Positions 34,696 through 46,762 of a DNA stretch of 64,000 bases are shown in pieces. Position 1 is the first letter of the stretch; each line of letters starts with the position of its first letter. The notes under the pieces were generated by a model. It had not been told where the DNA came from. It was given only the letters and a program-made list of their open reading frames with translations, and made no database searches. The stretch is from Pseudoglutamicibacter albus (GTDB lineage: Bacteria > Actinomycetota > Actinomycetes > Actinomycetales > Micrococcaceae). A program made the position numbers and the translations under genes. The stretch lies in contig NZ_JAVDXX010000001.1 in NCBI RefSeq assembly GCF_031458175.1, positions 1,116,001 to 1,180,000 of the forward strand, written 5' to 3'.

Positions 34696-35391
34696 ATGCG
34701 ACTTCTGATTGCTACATGCGCTGTTGATTACACGGGGCGGCTGAACGCCCACCTACCTAAAGCCAAGCGGCTCATCATGGTCAAAGCCGATGGCTCAGTG
34801 TTGATCCATAACGACGGCGGATCGTATAAGCCGCTGAACTGGATGAGCGCGCCTGTTCACACGCATGTGAGCGAACCTGATGAGGTGGATGCCGCAGAAG
34901 GTGTTGAGGCGATGTGGATTGTCCGCAACGCCAAGACCGGGGATGCGCTCACGATTCGCATCTACGAGGTGTTCGCCGATGACACGCATGAGTTTGGTGT
35001 GGATCCGGGGCTGATCAAGGATGGTGTTGAGGCTGATCTGCAGCGCCTCTTAGCCGAGCAGATCCATCTCATCGGCGACGGCGCGGCCCTGGTGCGCCGT
35101 GAGTACATGACCGCTATCGGGCCTGTCGATATTCTCGCGCGGGACGCTGACGGCGGCTATGTGGCGATCGAGCTGAAGCGTCGCGGTGAGATCGATGGTG
35201 TTGAGCAGTTGACGCGGTATCTTGAGCTGATGAACCGCGATCCCCATCTGGCGCCTGTCCGCGGGATCTTTGCCGCCCAGCTGATCAAACCTCAGGCCCG
35301 CACTCTCGCTGAGGACCGCGATATCGAATGTTTGGTCTTGGATTACGATGCGATGCGCGGCGTCGATGACGTCGAGTCGCGTCTGTTCTGA
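34696..35391 (+). CDS. nucS: Endonuclease NucS (EndoMS), mismatch-specific
   Basis: NucS cuts both strands at mismatches and is the core of the MutS/MutL-independent mismatch repair of Actinobacteria and Archaea. The 231-residue protein shows the N-terminal DNA-binding domain ([16 protein letters not shown] start) and the C-terminal nuclease domain with [16 protein letters not shown] and [20 protein letters not shown], holding the Asp and Glu-x-Lys catalytic residues. It ends in SRLF, like the short clamp-binding tail of characterised homologues. It is convergent with the DUF2550 gene and lies 45 bases beyond an insertion sequence. Confidence 0.94.
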   Translation: MRLLIATCAVDYTGRLNAHLPKAKRLIMVKADGSVLIHNDGGSYKPLNWMSAPVHTHVSEPDEVDAAEGVEAMWIVRNAKTGDALTIRIYEVFADDTHEFGVDPGLIKDGVEADLQRLLAEQIHLIGDGAALVRREYMTAIGPVDILARDADGGYVAIELKRRGEIDGVEQLTRYLELMNRDPHLAPVRGIFAAQLIKPQARTLAEDRDIECLVLDYDAMRGVDDVESRLF

Positions 35392-35463
35392 GCTCAGGTT
35401 CGCATAATCCCTCGTATAAAGCCGAGTGCGACCGTTCCGGCCCACTGTCGGCGGCCTTCTGTA

Positions 35464-35907
35464 CTAATTTGATGGCGATTGACGCCAGGTCCCCATACCG
35501 GCAACCGGTCCGGCTTCAACCCATGAGGCGAGGCCGGTGTAGTCGCCATAGCTCATCGCAAGATTGATCTGTTGCTCGCGGTTTTTGATCTCGACCACAA
35601 CCCAGTCGGAGGGGAACCGTCCAGGCACCGTCTCGGACGGTTCCCACCCGAGCACTTGAATGTCCGGCCGTTGCAGCTTCAGCACTGGGATGGGGCTGAC
35701 AGAAAAGAGGCGTAGAACATCGAGTCGATGGTCGCCGTATCTGCAGATGACGCGCGTCCAGCGCTCCTGCTCGTTGTGTAATGCACCTTTAAACGTGCCG
35801 AGGGTACGCCGCAACTGGTTGCGGCGTACCCTCATAGCAACGAAGTAGGCGCCGATCAGCACAAGAACGAGTACTCCAAGCAGGAGCAAGCCCTGTGCGA
35901 TCGACAT
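35464..35907 (-). CDS. DUF2550-family membrane-anchored protein
   Basis: This 147-residue protein has one N-terminal membrane helix (residues about 4-25), an Arg/Lys-rich stop and a beta-rich domain with RWTRVICRYGDHRLDVLRLF and GRFPSDWVVVEIKN. The family is conserved right after atpC in Actinobacteria (Rv1312 in M. tuberculosis) and its function is unknown. It follows atpC by 6 bases and is surely in the atp transcript. Confidence 0.88.
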   Translation of the reverse strand: MSIAQGLLLLGVLVLVLIGAYFVAMRVRRNQLRRTLGTFKGALHNEQERWTRVICRYGDHRLDVLRLFSVSPIPVLKLQRPDIQVLGWEPSETVPGRFPSDWVVVEIKNREQQINLAMSYGDYTGLASWVEAGPVAGMGTWRQSPSN

Positions 35908-35913
35908 GGTGAA

Positions 35914-36189
35914 TCAGGCTTCGGTCGAATCCACGAGCGACGCACGGTCAGCAACGATGGTCACTCGGTTCGAGTCGACCGAGAAGAAACCCCCAGCGGC
36001 CTGAATGTGGATGCGAGCGCCATCGACGGGCTCTACCTCCACGTCGCCGCTGGCCAGCAGAGCCATCAGTGGCGAGTGGAATGGCATGACACCGATCTCA
36101 CCTTCCACCGTGGTTGCTTTCACGAAACGTGCCTCACCGGACCACACGTGGCGGTCTGCTGCGACAACTTCCACATCCAACGTAGCCAT
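35914..36189 (-). CDS. atpC: ATP synthase epsilon subunit
   Basis: The 91-residue product is the beta-sandwich part of epsilon: MATLDVEVVAADRHVWSGEA, EGEIGVMPFHSPLMALLASG and FFSVDSNRVTIVAD. The C-terminal helical hairpin that inhibits ATP hydrolysis in E. coli epsilon is almost absent, as in other short actinobacterial forms. It lies 2 bases after the atpD stop. Confidence 0.94.
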   Translation of the reverse strand: MATLDVEVVAADRHVWSGEARFVKATTVEGEIGVMPFHSPLMALLASGDVEVEPVDGARIHIQAAGGFFSVDSNRVTIVADRASLVDSTEA

Positions 36190-36191
36190 AA

Positions 36192-37697
<1,506 letters not shown>

Positions 37698-38588
37698 TTA
37701 GCCGCCGAGCGAGTCGGCGCCTGCGACGATCTCCGTGAGCTCCTGCGTAATTTCTGCCTGGCGGGCGTTGTTACGCAGTCGCGTGTACTTCTCAATCAGT
37801 TCTTCTGCGTTGTCGCCTGCGTTCTTCATTGCACGCTGGCGAGCTGCAAGCTCGGATGCTGCAGCCTGCAACATGGCTGCGAAGATACGAGCGTCCAGGT
37901 AGCGCGGGAGCAGTGCGTCAAGCACCTGCTCTGGTTCCGGCTCGTAGTCGTAGAGCGGATGGAGTTCGGATTCGTCCTGAACTTCCTCTTCAACGACTTC
38001 GAGTGGAAGCAAACGGGTCACGTTTGGTTCCTGCGTCACCATGGACTTGAACTGGGTGTACACGAGGTGGATCTCGTCTACCCCACCGTTTTCGTATTCA
38101 CGCTCGAAAGCTTCGAGCACGGCGGCGCCAATTTCTTGAGCAGTATCGAATTCAGGTGCGTCAGTGTTACCTGTCCACACTCGCTTATACTCGCGTCCGC
38201 GGAAGTCGTAGTACTGCTGAGCTTTGCGGCCCACCAGATATGCGTCTACTTCCTTGCCTTCTTCCTTCAGAGCTGTGATGAGCTCTTCCGCTTCCTTCAT
38301 GATGGATGCGGAGTAGGAACCAGCCAGACCACGGTCGGAGGTGAACACCACTACAGCGGAACGCTTAGCGGTTTCCTTCTCACGGGTCAGTACGTGGTCG
38401 ATTTCGGACTGCGAGGATACGGCAGATACAGCGCGAGTGATCGCATTGGCATAAGGCAGGGCTGCAGTAACGGCGTTACGCGCCTTGGTAATGCGCGAGG
38501 TCGCGATCAGCTCCATCGCCTTGAAGATCTTCTTCATCGAAGATGTCGATGCGATCTTCTGGCGGTAAACCCGGATTTGGGCTCCCAT
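37698..38588 (-). CDS. atpG: ATP synthase gamma subunit
   Basis: Gamma is the rotating central shaft of F1. The 296-residue protein has the typical N-terminal coiled coil ([20 protein letters not shown]) and C-terminal helix ([20 protein letters not shown] and [14 protein letters not shown]) that pair in the axle, and the core [18 protein letters not shown]. The ATG has AAAGGACATCC just before it. It lies 84 bases after atpA. Confidence 0.96.
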   Translation of the reverse strand: MGAQIRVYRQKIASTSSMKKIFKAMELIATSRITKARNAVTAALPYANAITRAVSAVSSQSEIDHVLTREKETAKRSAVVVFTSDRGLAGSYSASIMKEAEELITALKEEGKEVDAYLVGRKAQQYYDFRGREYKRVWTGNTDAPEFDTAQEIGAAVLEAFEREYENGGVDEIHLVYTQFKSMVTQEPNVTRLLPLEVVEEEVQDESELHPLYDYEPEPEQVLDALLPRYLDARIFAAMLQAAASELAARQRAMKNAGDNAEELIEKYTRLRNNARQAEITQELTEIVAGADSLGG

Positions 38589-38672
38589 GGATGTCCTTTC
38601 ATGCCCCGCTGGTGGTGGGCGGCGAACCTTCGAGGTTTCGCTGGTTCGCCGCCACCTTCAGCGGATGTGCGA

Positions 38673-40310
38673 TCAGCGCTTCTGCTTGACGATCTGCTCC
38701 TGGTTGACGTCTTCGGCAGCCAGAGCGTCATGCTCTTCGTTGCCGGCAGTCACCAGGGTGTCGTGGCCTTCACCGAAGAAGCCACGCTTGAACTCGGTCA
38801 CTGCAGATTCGAGCTCTGCAACAGTCGAGTCCTCGAGCTTGCCCGATTCTGCGATCGTGGTCAGGATCGAGGTGCGGTGGCGCAGGTTCTCCAGGAACTC
38901 GGTTTCGAAACGGTTGATGTCTTCAACCGGGACGTCGTCGAGGTAGCCGTTGGTACCTGCCCAGATGGAAGCGACCTGCTCTGGGACCGAGTACGGCTGG
39001 TACTGGCCCTGCTTGAGCAGCTCCATGAGGCGTGCACCGCGGGTCAGCTGCTGGCGGGATGCGGCATCGAGGTCCGATGCGAACATCGCGAACGCCTGCA
39101 TGTCGCGGTACTGTGCCAGATCGAGCTTCAAGGTACCGGAAACCTTCTTCATAGCCTTGACCTGTGCGGCACCACCAACGCGAGAGACGGAGACACCCAC
39201 GTCGACAGCTGGACGCTGGTTGGCGTTGAAGAGGTCGGACTGCAAGAAGATCTGACCGTCGGTAATGGAAATAACGTTCGTTGGAATGAACGCGGAAACG
39301 TCGTTTGCCTTGGTTTCGATGATCGGCAGGCCGGTCATCGAGCCGGCACCCATCTCGTCCGAGAGCTTCGCGCAACGCTCGAGCAAGCGGGAGTGCAGGT
39401 AGAAGACGTCACCTGGGTATGCTTCACGGCCCGGTGGGCGGCGCAGCAAGAGGGACACGGAACGGTAGGCTTCAGCCTGCTTCGAGAGGTCATCAAAGAT
39501 GATGAGGACGTGCTTGCCGCCGTACATCCAGTGCTGACCGATTGCGGAACCCGCGTATGGTGCGAGGTACTTGAAGCCTGCGGAGTCGGATGCTGGGGAA
39601 GCAACGATGGTGGTGTATTCCATCGCACCGTGCTCTTCCAGGGTGGACTTCACAGCTGCGATCGTGGACGCCTTCTGGCCGATTGCGACGTAGACGCAAC
39701 GGACCTGCTTGGTGACGTCACCGGATGCCCAGTTTTCACGCTGGTTCAAGATGGTGTCGATCGCGATGGCGGTCTTACCGGTCTGGCGGTCACCAATGAT
39801 CAGCTGACGCTGGCCACGGCCGACAGGGATCATCGCGTCGATCGCCTTCAGGCCGGTCTGCAGCGGCTCATTAACCGACTGACGCTGAGTCACGGTTGGG
39901 GCCTGCAGTTCGAGCGCGCGGCGGCCTTCAGCCTTGATCTCGCCCTGATCGTCAATTGGCTGACCCAGCGGGTCAACTACACGGCCCAGGAATTCGTCAC
40001 CGACTGGCACGGAGAGAATCTCTCCGGTGCGGTGGACCTCCTGGCCCTCTTCAATACCTTCAAAGTCACCCAGGACAACAACACCGATTTCACGGCGGTC
40101 CAGGTTCTGGGCCAGGCCCAGGGTTCCGTCTTCAAAACGAACCAGTTCGTTCGCCATCACGGAGGGAAGACCCTCTACGTGGGCAATGCCGTCAGCTGCC
40201 GAGACAACGTGTCCGACCTCTACACGCTCTGCGGAATCCGGGGTGTAGGACTCTGCGAAGCTGTTGAGTGCGTTACGGACTTCCTCGGCATTGATGGTCA
40301 GCTCGGCCAT
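38673..40310 (-). CDS. atpA: ATP synthase alpha subunit
   Basis: Non-catalytic nucleotide-binding subunit of F1, 545 residues. P-loop [14 protein letters not shown] is at about 172-185; [34 protein letters not shown] and ISVTDGQ-like [11 protein letters not shown] are all present. The C-terminus has a short charged tail. It lies 91 bases after atpH. Confidence 0.97.
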   Translation of the reverse strand: MAELTINAEEVRNALNSFAESYTPDSAERVEVGHVVSAADGIAHVEGLPSVMANELVRFEDGTLGLAQNLDRREIGVVVLGDFEGIEEGQEVHRTGEILSVPVGDEFLGRVVDPLGQPIDDQGEIKAEGRRALELQAPTVTQRQSVNEPLQTGLKAIDAMIPVGRGQRQLIIGDRQTGKTAIAIDTILNQRENWASGDVTKQVRCVYVAIGQKASTIAAVKSTLEEHGAMEYTTIVASPASDSAGFKYLAPYAGSAIGQHWMYGGKHVLIIFDDLSKQAEAYRSVSLLLRRPPGREAYPGDVFYLHSRLLERCAKLSDEMGAGSMTGLPIIETKANDVSAFIPTNVISITDGQIFLQSDLFNANQRPAVDVGVSVSRVGGAAQVKAMKKVSGTLKLDLAQYRDMQAFAMFASDLDAASRQQLTRGARLMELLKQGQYQPYSVPEQVASIWAGTNGYLDDVPVEDINRFETEFLENLRHRTSILTTIAESGKLEDSTVAELESAVTEFKRGFFGEGHDTLVTAGNEEHDALAAEDVNQEQIVKQKR

Positions 40311-40401
40311 CTGCCTCTCCCTGCTCTCTAGATTGGTGGTCCCTACCGGTTTCCGACCGGTCGCTGGGACGTCATGCTTTTAAAACTACTCGGTTGCGGA
40401 C

Positions 40402-41213
40402 TTAGCTTGCGAGCTTGCGGCGCAAATCTGCCAGGCGGCTTGCAGCGGTTGCGTCAACCACTTCGTCGCCTACAACAATCCGGACGCCACCTACGACACT
40501 TGGGTCGATCACTTCGTTGAGGCGAAGTTCGCGACCGTACATCGAGTTCAGCCCGGCCTGCAGTCGCTCGCGTTGCGAATCGGTCAGCGGACGGGTCACA
40601 CTCACCGTAGCGATGAAACGCTGCTGCCGGTGTGCCGCGATTTCAGCGAAACGCTCTACCAGTGCGGTAGGTCGCAAGCCGCGAGGATGAGATACCGCCT
40701 GCGCTAGCAGTGCGCGGGCCACATCAGAGGCTTGTGGTGCAAGCTTCTGTGCGAGCTCAACCTTCGCGTCGACTGGTGCTTGTGGATCAGTCAGAGCCCA
40801 CTGGAGCTCGTGATCGGAAGCGACCAGGTCAACGAAACCGAGCAGCTCGGTCTGGAGTTTGTCCAGTCCGGCGGCGCCGTCTACCTTTTCGGCAACGGTC
40901 GTCGCGGTGATGGCGGCGACGAGTTCGAGGGTGTCGCCTAGGTCCCGTTCGGTGGAGAAGCGCGAGCGCGCCAGCCCCTCGAGGACCTCGCGAGCCTTAT
41001 CACCGATACGTTCCCCGAACAGGGAGCGCACCAGGGCGGCACGGGCTTCCGGCTCCCGTGAAGGATCCGTCAGCGCACGACGCAAAGCTGCATTCTCGTC
41101 GATGACGTTCAGAGCGCCAAACAGGTCGGTCGCCCACGAAAGCTCGGCAGTGGATGCCGAAGACTCGAGTGCTGCCAGCGCGTTCGCCAGCGCCTCGTTC
41201 GTCGCAGTTGCCA

Positions 41214-41214
<1 letters not shown>
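40402..41214 (-). CDS. atpH: ATP synthase delta subunit
   Basis: The 270-residue protein links the b stalk to the top of F1. Its C-terminal part has SHPRGLRPTALVERFAEIAA, TVSVTRPLTDSQRERL and DPSVVGGVRIVVGDEVVDAT, the delta hallmarks. Actinobacterial deltas are longer than the E. coli protein (177) because of an N-terminal extension, also seen here. Its ATG overlaps the atpF stop by one base (TAATG). Confidence 0.95.
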
Positions 41215-41762
<548 letters not shown>

Positions 41763-41841
41763 TCACCCGTCTTTCTTGCGTAATGGTCCATCAGCGTGGT
41801 TTTCCCTCACCCCTTAAGGGTTGGAAGGGGAATTCACGCGA

Positions 41842-42054
41842 TTAGTTCCAGACGAACGCGAAGACGAGACCCAGAATTGCAAGTGCCTCGGTGAACGCCA
41901 GGCCCATGAAGGCGAGTGGCTGCAGCTTGTTCTGGAGTTCCGGCTGGCGTGCGACACCCTGGATGAAGGCAGCGAACACGAGGCCCACGCCAATACCACC
42001 ACCGATGGCGGAGAGACCGTAGCCGATGGCGTTGAGGTTTCCGGAGATCTGCAT
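41842..42054 (-). CDS. atpE: ATP synthase c subunit
   Basis: This 70-residue proteolipid is two membrane helices joined by the polar loop ARQPEL (Arg36-Gln37-Pro38). The proton-carrying acid is Glu56 in LAFTEALAI. The frame is open to 42312, but the ATG at 42054 gives the family length and has AAAGGAA 5 bases upstream. A glutamate without extra polar neighbours indicates a proton- rather than sodium-coupled ring (inference). Confidence 0.96.
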   Translation of the reverse strand: MQISGNLNAIGYGLSAIGGGIGVGLVFAAFIQGVARQPELQNKLQPLAFMGLAFTEALAILGLVFAFVWN

Positions 42055-42164
42055 GATTTTCCTTTCACGGTGTCCGCGGTTTGTGAACTGGTTTGTGGAT
42101 CCACGGACAAGGGCGGATGGTTGTCCCTCTAGCGTCTCGCTACAGGGCAGTTTGTTGGATAGTG

Positions 42165-42974
42165 CTAGTGGGCTTCCGCGATCGAGCTCTGGATATACAC
42201 CGCGGTCAGCAGGGCAAAGACATAAGCCTGCAGAACCATGATGAAGATCTCGAACAGGAACATACCTACTGCACCGATGAAGACGAGCACACCGAGTGGA
42301 TATCCATACCACTCACCCATCTTCAGGAACATGAAGTTCATCGCTGAGCCAGCAAGCGCAACGATCATGTGACCCGAAAGCATGGTTGCGAACAGACGCA
42401 GCGAGTGCGTCATTGGACGAACCAAGAACGTCGAAACGATCTCGATCGGAATCACAAGGAAATAGAAAGGCCACGGCACACCCGATGGCATGAGTGCGAC
42501 CTTGAAGTAGCCAATCCCGTGGGTCTTGAAACCCAGGTAGATCCAGTAGACGTACACGATGCCGGCTAGCGCGTACGCTGTACCGACGTGTGACGTGGTG
42601 GGCAGTTGGATGAAGGGCACAGCGCCCATCAGGTTGCTGACAAGGACAAATGCAAACAACGCCACCAAAAGTGGGGTGTATTTGCGGAATTCCTTTTCGC
42701 CGAGCATGTCACGGCCCACTGAGTTCCGGACGAAGGAGTAGAACCCTTCACCGAAGAACTGGAAGCGGCCTGGAATCATTTGACGCTTGCGTGCTGCAGC
42801 GACAAAGAACCACGAGAGGAGCAAAACAGTAAGCAGTACGACAAGCATCTGCTTGCCGAACCCGGTGCCGTATTCGGCGCCCCACGGGATGATCTCCGGA
42901 AGGTGGAGGTCATCGATGGTTGGTGGGATGAAACCGTCGGAACCGGCGGCTGTGGAAAGCGCAAGCGCGATCAA
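42165..42974 (-). CDS. atpB: ATP synthase a subunit
   Basis: The 269-residue membrane subunit forms the proton half-channels. The essential Arg sits in [20 protein letters not shown], and the GHMIVALAG segment follows. The start is TTG at 42974 with GAGAGGA 6 bases upstream; no ATG or GTG near the expected N-terminus fits. A weak start codon in the first structural atp gene may limit a-subunit synthesis relative to the c ring. Confidence 0.95.
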   Translation of the reverse strand: MIALALSTAAGSDGFIPPTIDDLHLPEIIPWGAEYGTGFGKQMLVVLLTVLLLSWFFVAAARKRQMIPGRFQFFGEGFYSFVRNSVGRDMLGEKEFRKYTPLLVALFAFVLVSNLMGAVPFIQLPTTSHVGTAYALAGIVYVYWIYLGFKTHGIGYFKVALMPSGVPWPFYFLVIPIEIVSTFLVRPMTHSLRLFATMLSGHMIVALAGSAMNFMFLKMGEWYGYPLGVLVFIGAVGMFLFEIFIMVLQAYVFALLTAVYIQSSIAEAH

Positions 42975-43069
42975 CGCGTTTCCTCTCTAGAAGCTGTACG
43001 GCTGTCACCGCACGAAGAAACATCGGAATGATCTTCGTGATATTCGGAGACTCGTGCTGGGGTGTGGCT

Positions 43070-43324
43070 TTATTTCAGGCGTCCGGCTTCCCTACGACGG
43101 TCAACGTGATGACGCCAAGCGATATAGAGCCCGGCCACGGCACCGAATCCGGCTCCTACAAAAAGTAGCCATGAACGGTCCAGGGCCATACCCGCCAACC
43201 ATCCTATCAAACCGAAGGCGATGATCCCGCCGAGCAGATAGGTCACGTATTCACGCACCGGATGTTCTGCGGCATCTGATGGACCATAGCCACGCTGGGT
43301 CGAATTAAGCTTCTTTTTTGTCAT
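43070..43324 (-). CDS. AtpZ/AtpI-like small membrane protein
   Basis: The 84-residue protein has a basic lead (MTKKKLNSTQRG), two membrane helices (about 29-48 and 53-71) and a basic tail (WRHHVDRRREAGRLK). Position just before atpB and this plan suggest an AtpI/AtpZ-type assembly factor, which helps build the c ring or supplies Mg. The ATG at 43324 is preferred over two GTG codons upstream. Confidence 0.7.
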   Translation of the reverse strand: MTKKKLNSTQRGYGPSDAAEHPVREYVTYLLGGIIAFGLIGWLAGMALDRSWLLFVGAGFGAVAGLYIAWRHHVDRRREAGRLK

Positions 43325-43337
43325 TGTCACCACTTCG

Positions 43338-43772
43338 TTAGTTGTAGATCCGGAGACGGATTTTCATCATCGCCCACATCTCTGCAGCCTGCCAGGCGAT
43401 GAACGCCCCCACTGCACCTGCGATGGCCCATCCGCGTGAGAACCAGCTTTCATCGGGTTGGATGAGAAGCAAGAAACCGAAAGCTATCACCTTGATCACG
43501 TAGGTGATCATGAATGCGGCAAGAACCGCATCGGGCTTTGTCTTGCCCACCACGTGAGCTACGAGCAAGGAGATAGCGAAGAACACCATGACGACGGCCG
43601 CCGCGGCGAACGCTGAGAACGCGCCCGGGAAGCCCGCGAAGACCGCCCCGAGGACAGTGATCACTACCGCTACAGCTGAGCCGGCAGCCGCGGAGTAAGC
43701 CAGCACTCTCAGCCACGGAAAGGAAATGGAATCCGAGGCTTCGGTGATGAGGTGCGGCTGTTGTTGCGACAT
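43338..43772 (-). CDS. Membrane protein, ATP synthase protein I-like
   Basis: The 144-residue protein has four membrane segments (about 20-40, 46-70, 82-103 and 114-135). It occupies the place of Rv1303 in M. tuberculosis, between wecA and atpB, where an AtpI-like protein is usual. Sequence identity to AtpI is not obvious by eye; the call rests mainly on location and topology. It starts directly after the wecA stop (adjacent codons). Confidence 0.65.
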   Translation of the reverse strand: MSQQQPHLITEASDSISFPWLRVLAYSAAAGSAVAVVITVLGAVFAGFPGAFSAFAAAAVVMVFFAISLLVAHVVGKTKPDAVLAAFMITYVIKVIAFGFLLLIQPDESWFSRGWAIAGAVGAFIAWQAAEMWAMMKIRLRIYN

Positions 43773-44921
43773 CTAGACTCGGCCCTTCCTACGTATATGT
43801 AGCTTCTTGTGTTCAGCTTCAGTGCGGTGGGCGAGCTTGCGACGGATCCACGGGTGGATCGTCAAGATCCCCGCCCCAAGCAACAGAAGGCCCCAGATCG
43901 GCAAGATGATCGGTGCGGGGACCCGGTTGATCAGGATGGCGCCGAACGCGACGATCGCGCTCCACAAATACAGCAACAAGACCGCGCCGCGATGCGTGTA
44001 GCCGCCGTCGATCAGCCGGTGATGCAGGTGTCCACGGTCTGCTGTGAAAGGTGAGCGTCCGCGTGCGGCACGCCGCAAAACCGAGAGGAACAAATCGACC
44101 AAAGGCAAGGCGATCACCGCGATCGGGAGCACGATCGGCATATATGCGGGGATGTTCCTGAAACGTTCACCATCAAGGGCACGCAAGTCTGCCGTGACAA
44201 CAATCGTGGCAACAGCCATGACCAGCCCGATCATCATCGCACCGGACTCCCCCATGAAAATCTTGGCGGGGTTGAAATTATGGATCAAGAACCCAAGGGA
44301 TGAACCCAACAGGATCGCCATCAGCAGCGCACCAAGGTTCGCGTGATCGTACTGATTGACCTGACGGGCAAGCGTATAGCAGTAGATGAAAAACGCGCTC
44401 GCGCCAATCGCTGCGATGCCGGCGGCGAGGCCGTCGAGACCGTCAACAAAGTTGATCGCGTTCATCATCATGATCATGAGGAACATCGCCGCACCGATCT
44501 GCCACACCGATGAATCGATCTGAACCCAACCGACCGGCAAAACCTCAAGCCTCACCCCGGAAACCGCCATGATGAATGAAGCCAACAGCTGACCTAGCAG
44601 CTTGTAGTACCACCGCAGTTCATACAGATCATCGGCGACCCCGACCACCAGGATCACGATGAGCGCCAGAACCAAGCCCGCCACCACATCGGGCCGGATG
44701 AACACGCCGGTCAGAAACGGTGCCTGAGCCGAGGCCGCCAACGCAACCAGGAACGCAACGATCATGGACACGCCACCGAGCTTAGGGATCTTCTCGGAAT
44801 GGACGTCACGGGCACGGACCGGGATATCGGCCATAGTGCGTTTACCTATGGCCCTCAGAACCGGAGTCAGCGTTGTAGACACCACGAACGCTAGAGCCGC
44901 GAGCAGAAGATAGACCCTCAT
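43773..44921 (-). CDS. wecA: Undecaprenyl-phosphate GlcNAc-1-phosphate transferase (WecA/TagO family)
   Basis: This polytopic enzyme (382 residues, about 11 helices) transfers a sugar-1-phosphate from UDP to the lipid carrier, the first step of cell-wall polymer assembly. Seen are PKLGGVSMIVAFL, VVGVADDLYELRWYYKLLGQ, the MNAINFVDGLDGLAAG motif, GSSLGFLIHNFNPAKIFMGE and the His motif DRGHLHHRLIDGGY. The start overlaps the tsaC stop by 4 bases. Same place as rfe (Rv1302) in mycobacteria. Confidence 0.93.
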   Translation of the reverse strand: MRVYLLLAALAFVVSTTLTPVLRAIGKRTMADIPVRARDVHSEKIPKLGGVSMIVAFLVALAASAQAPFLTGVFIRPDVVAGLVLALIVILVVGVADDLYELRWYYKLLGQLLASFIMAVSGVRLEVLPVGWVQIDSSVWQIGAAMFLMIMMMNAINFVDGLDGLAAGIAAIGASAFFIYCYTLARQVNQYDHANLGALLMAILLGSSLGFLIHNFNPAKIFMGESGAMMIGLVMAVATIVVTADLRALDGERFRNIPAYMPIVLPIAVIALPLVDLFLSVLRRAARGRSPFTADRGHLHHRLIDGGYTHRGAVLLLYLWSAIVAFGAILINRVPAPIILPIWGLLLLGAGILTIHPWIRRKLAHRTEAEHKKLHIRRKGRV

Positions 44922-45700
44922 GGTTCGGGCGTCTCCTCTGCCACGGTGTTTGTTGCCGGTTCGGTGTTCGGTGCGGGGTTTCCGTCGATGTCGAGTATGC
45001 TCGGGTCCGCCTCACGCAGCTGTTCAACGCTCAACGCCCCGGCGCGCACAACCTTGGGTGGTGTGACCGTGTAGTCGACAATGGTCGATGGCGGAGCCGG
45101 CTCGGACTCGGACGGCGCGGATTCGGACAGCTCAGACTCGGCCGGCTCATCCTCGTTGAATGCGGCGTCTTCTTTCGTTGCAGCACCCTCAAGGTAGACG
45201 GCTACCGAGTCCCCCAGCATCTCGTGTGCCTTCTGCGCGCTCATCGCGGCCGGCATCCCGGAACGGTTAGCGCTTGAGACCGCCAACGGGCCGGTCTGCG
45301 ACAACAGTTCGAGCGCATCCTTGTGATCAGGCATCCGTAACGCAACAGTGCCCCGGGTCTCTCCGAGGTCCCACGTCAGGGAGGGTTGCGCCATCAAAAT
45401 GAGGGTCAGTGCGCCCGGCCAGAACTTCTCGGCAACCGCGCTCGCCCCCTCTGGGATGTCCGTGGCAAGCCCCTGAAGTGTCTCGGGGCGTGGAATGAGC
45501 ACGGGCGGTGGCATGTGACGCCCCCGCCCTTTAGCGGCCAGAAGGGTCGCGACAGCTTGTGGGCTGAAAGCGTCCGCTGCGACACCATAGACGGTGTCAG
45601 TGGGCATGACGACCAGACCCCTAGCGCCAAGGGCCTCGGTTGCTCGCGCGATACCGTCAGCGCGCGCTTCAGGGTCGGTCAGATCATATGTAGTGCTCAC
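44918..45700 (-). CDS. tsaC: Threonylcarbamoyl-AMP synthase (TsaC/YrdC/Sua5)
   Basis: The enzyme makes threonylcarbamoyl-AMP for the t6A37 modification of tRNAs reading ANN codons. The N-terminal core is clear: GLVVMPTDTVYGVAADAFSP, KGRGRHMPPPVLI and VALRMPDHK, then SSANRSGMPA. An acidic Glu/Ser/Pro-rich insertion (about residues 170-205) splits the core from the conserved STIVDYT...VVRAGALS end, and a second acidic tail follows; both are unusual. GTG start. It lies 33 bases after prmC. Confidence 0.92.
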   Translation of the reverse strand: MSTTYDLTDPEARADGIARATEALGARGLVVMPTDTVYGVAADAFSPQAVATLLAAKGRGRHMPPPVLIPRPETLQGLATDIPEGASAVAEKFWPGALTLILMAQPSLTWDLGETRGTVALRMPDHKDALELLSQTGPLAVSSANRSGMPAAMSAQKAHEMLGDSVAVYLEGAATKEDAAFNEDEPAESELSESAPSESEPAPPSTIVDYTVTPPKVVRAGALSVEQLREADPSILDIDGNPAPNTEPATNTVAEETPEP

Positions 45701-45733
45701 TCTTCTATTCTTTCATTCCCACGACTGGTTTAT

Positions 45734-46744
45734 TTACACAGCCGCTTCTGCCTCATTGCGCCACATGATCGTGACGCGGTCCCGGCCCGTCAGGTCAGTG
45801 CTCGTTTGGGTGCGGTTGAATGCCCCGGTGGCGCACGCCGCATGCCGCAAGGGTGAGCCTTGCTCTTCTGCATGCTCCATCAGTATCACTCCGCCCGGTC
45901 GCAAGGTGTGGCCAGCGAGCTCGATCAAAGCGAACGGGATGCTCAAGCCGTCTCCCCCTCCCCCATATAACGCGGTGTGAGGGTCAAAGAACTGGGTCTC
46001 AACATCACGGATCGGCGTGGCATCGGGAACATAAGGTGGGTTCACGCACACCATATCCAAGCACCCGGGCTTGGCCGCATAATGGGTGAAAACATCTTCC
46101 TCGATCAGCTCCACGCCGGTCCTGGCGAGGTTCCGGCGTGCGAAGCTCGCGGCCTCGCCGCTGGCCTCCACCGCCTCGATATGAACAGGCGCCTGCCCCT
46201 TCGCTTCTGTGACATGAGACGCGAGCGCGGCCGCGATCGCCCCGGAACCTGCGCACCAGTCAGCGATCCGCACCTGCCGCGAAGCAGCTTGTGCATCGTA
46301 GGTAGCTGGCACATCGTTCTCAGGCGCAGGTTCACGCGCCACCAACCCGTGCAAGATCTCCAAGGCCTGTTCAACGAGCGTTTCGGTTTCCGGCCGAGGC
46401 ACGAAAACGCCCGGCCCCACCTCAAGCTCAAGCCCATAGAAACCGGCAGTCCCGAGGATATGCTGCAATGGCTCGCGGTGTGCCCGCCGCTCAACAAGGC
46501 GCTCGAACCCCTCTGGTGTGGGGGCACCCCGAAGCGAAGCCGCCATCAACTCACCGCGCGAAACACCCATCGCGTGCGCGGCAATCCATTGGGCATCGGC
46601 TGCCGGTGAGGCAACCCCCGCCTCAGCAAGACGGGCACTCGCCCACCCGAGCGCAGCCTTTAGATCTGAAGGCGCTGCCGATAAATCTGGAGGCGATGCT
46701 CCTGGGTTCGAAGGCGCCCGGCCGTCATCGGAAGGAAGAGACAT
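45734..46744 (-). CDS. prmC: Release-factor glutamine methyltransferase
   Basis: PrmC methylates the Gln of the GGQ motif in release factors, using S-adenosylmethionine. The 336-residue protein has an N-terminal helical domain and the methyltransferase domain with VFVPRPETETLVEQAL, IADWCAGSGAIAAALA and the catalytic CVNPPYVP. The N-terminus has an extra Pro/Ser/Asp-rich lead of about 25 residues from minirepeats. It follows its substrate gene prfA by 18 bases. Confidence 0.94.
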   Translation of the reverse strand: MSLPSDDGRAPSNPGASPPDLSAAPSDLKAALGWASARLAEAGVASPAADAQWIAAHAMGVSRGELMAASLRGAPTPEGFERLVERRAHREPLQHILGTAGFYGLELEVGPGVFVPRPETETLVEQALEILHGLVAREPAPENDVPATYDAQAASRQVRIADWCAGSGAIAAALASHVTEAKGQAPVHIEAVEASGEAASFARRNLARTGVELIEEDVFTHYAAKPGCLDMVCVNPPYVPDATPIRDVETQFFDPHTALYGGGGDGLSIPFALIELAGHTLRPGGVILMEHAEEQGSPLRHAACATGAFNRTQTSTDLTGRDRVTIMWRNEAEAAV

Positions 46745-46762
46745 CTCGGTACAACCTATGTT

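Noticed and set aside
37959-40331. 790-codon plus-strand open frame
   Set aside because: It is the antisense of atpG and atpA, whose proteins are unmistakable; no ribosome site and no recognisable domains. Strong codon bias in the real genes keeps the opposite frame open.
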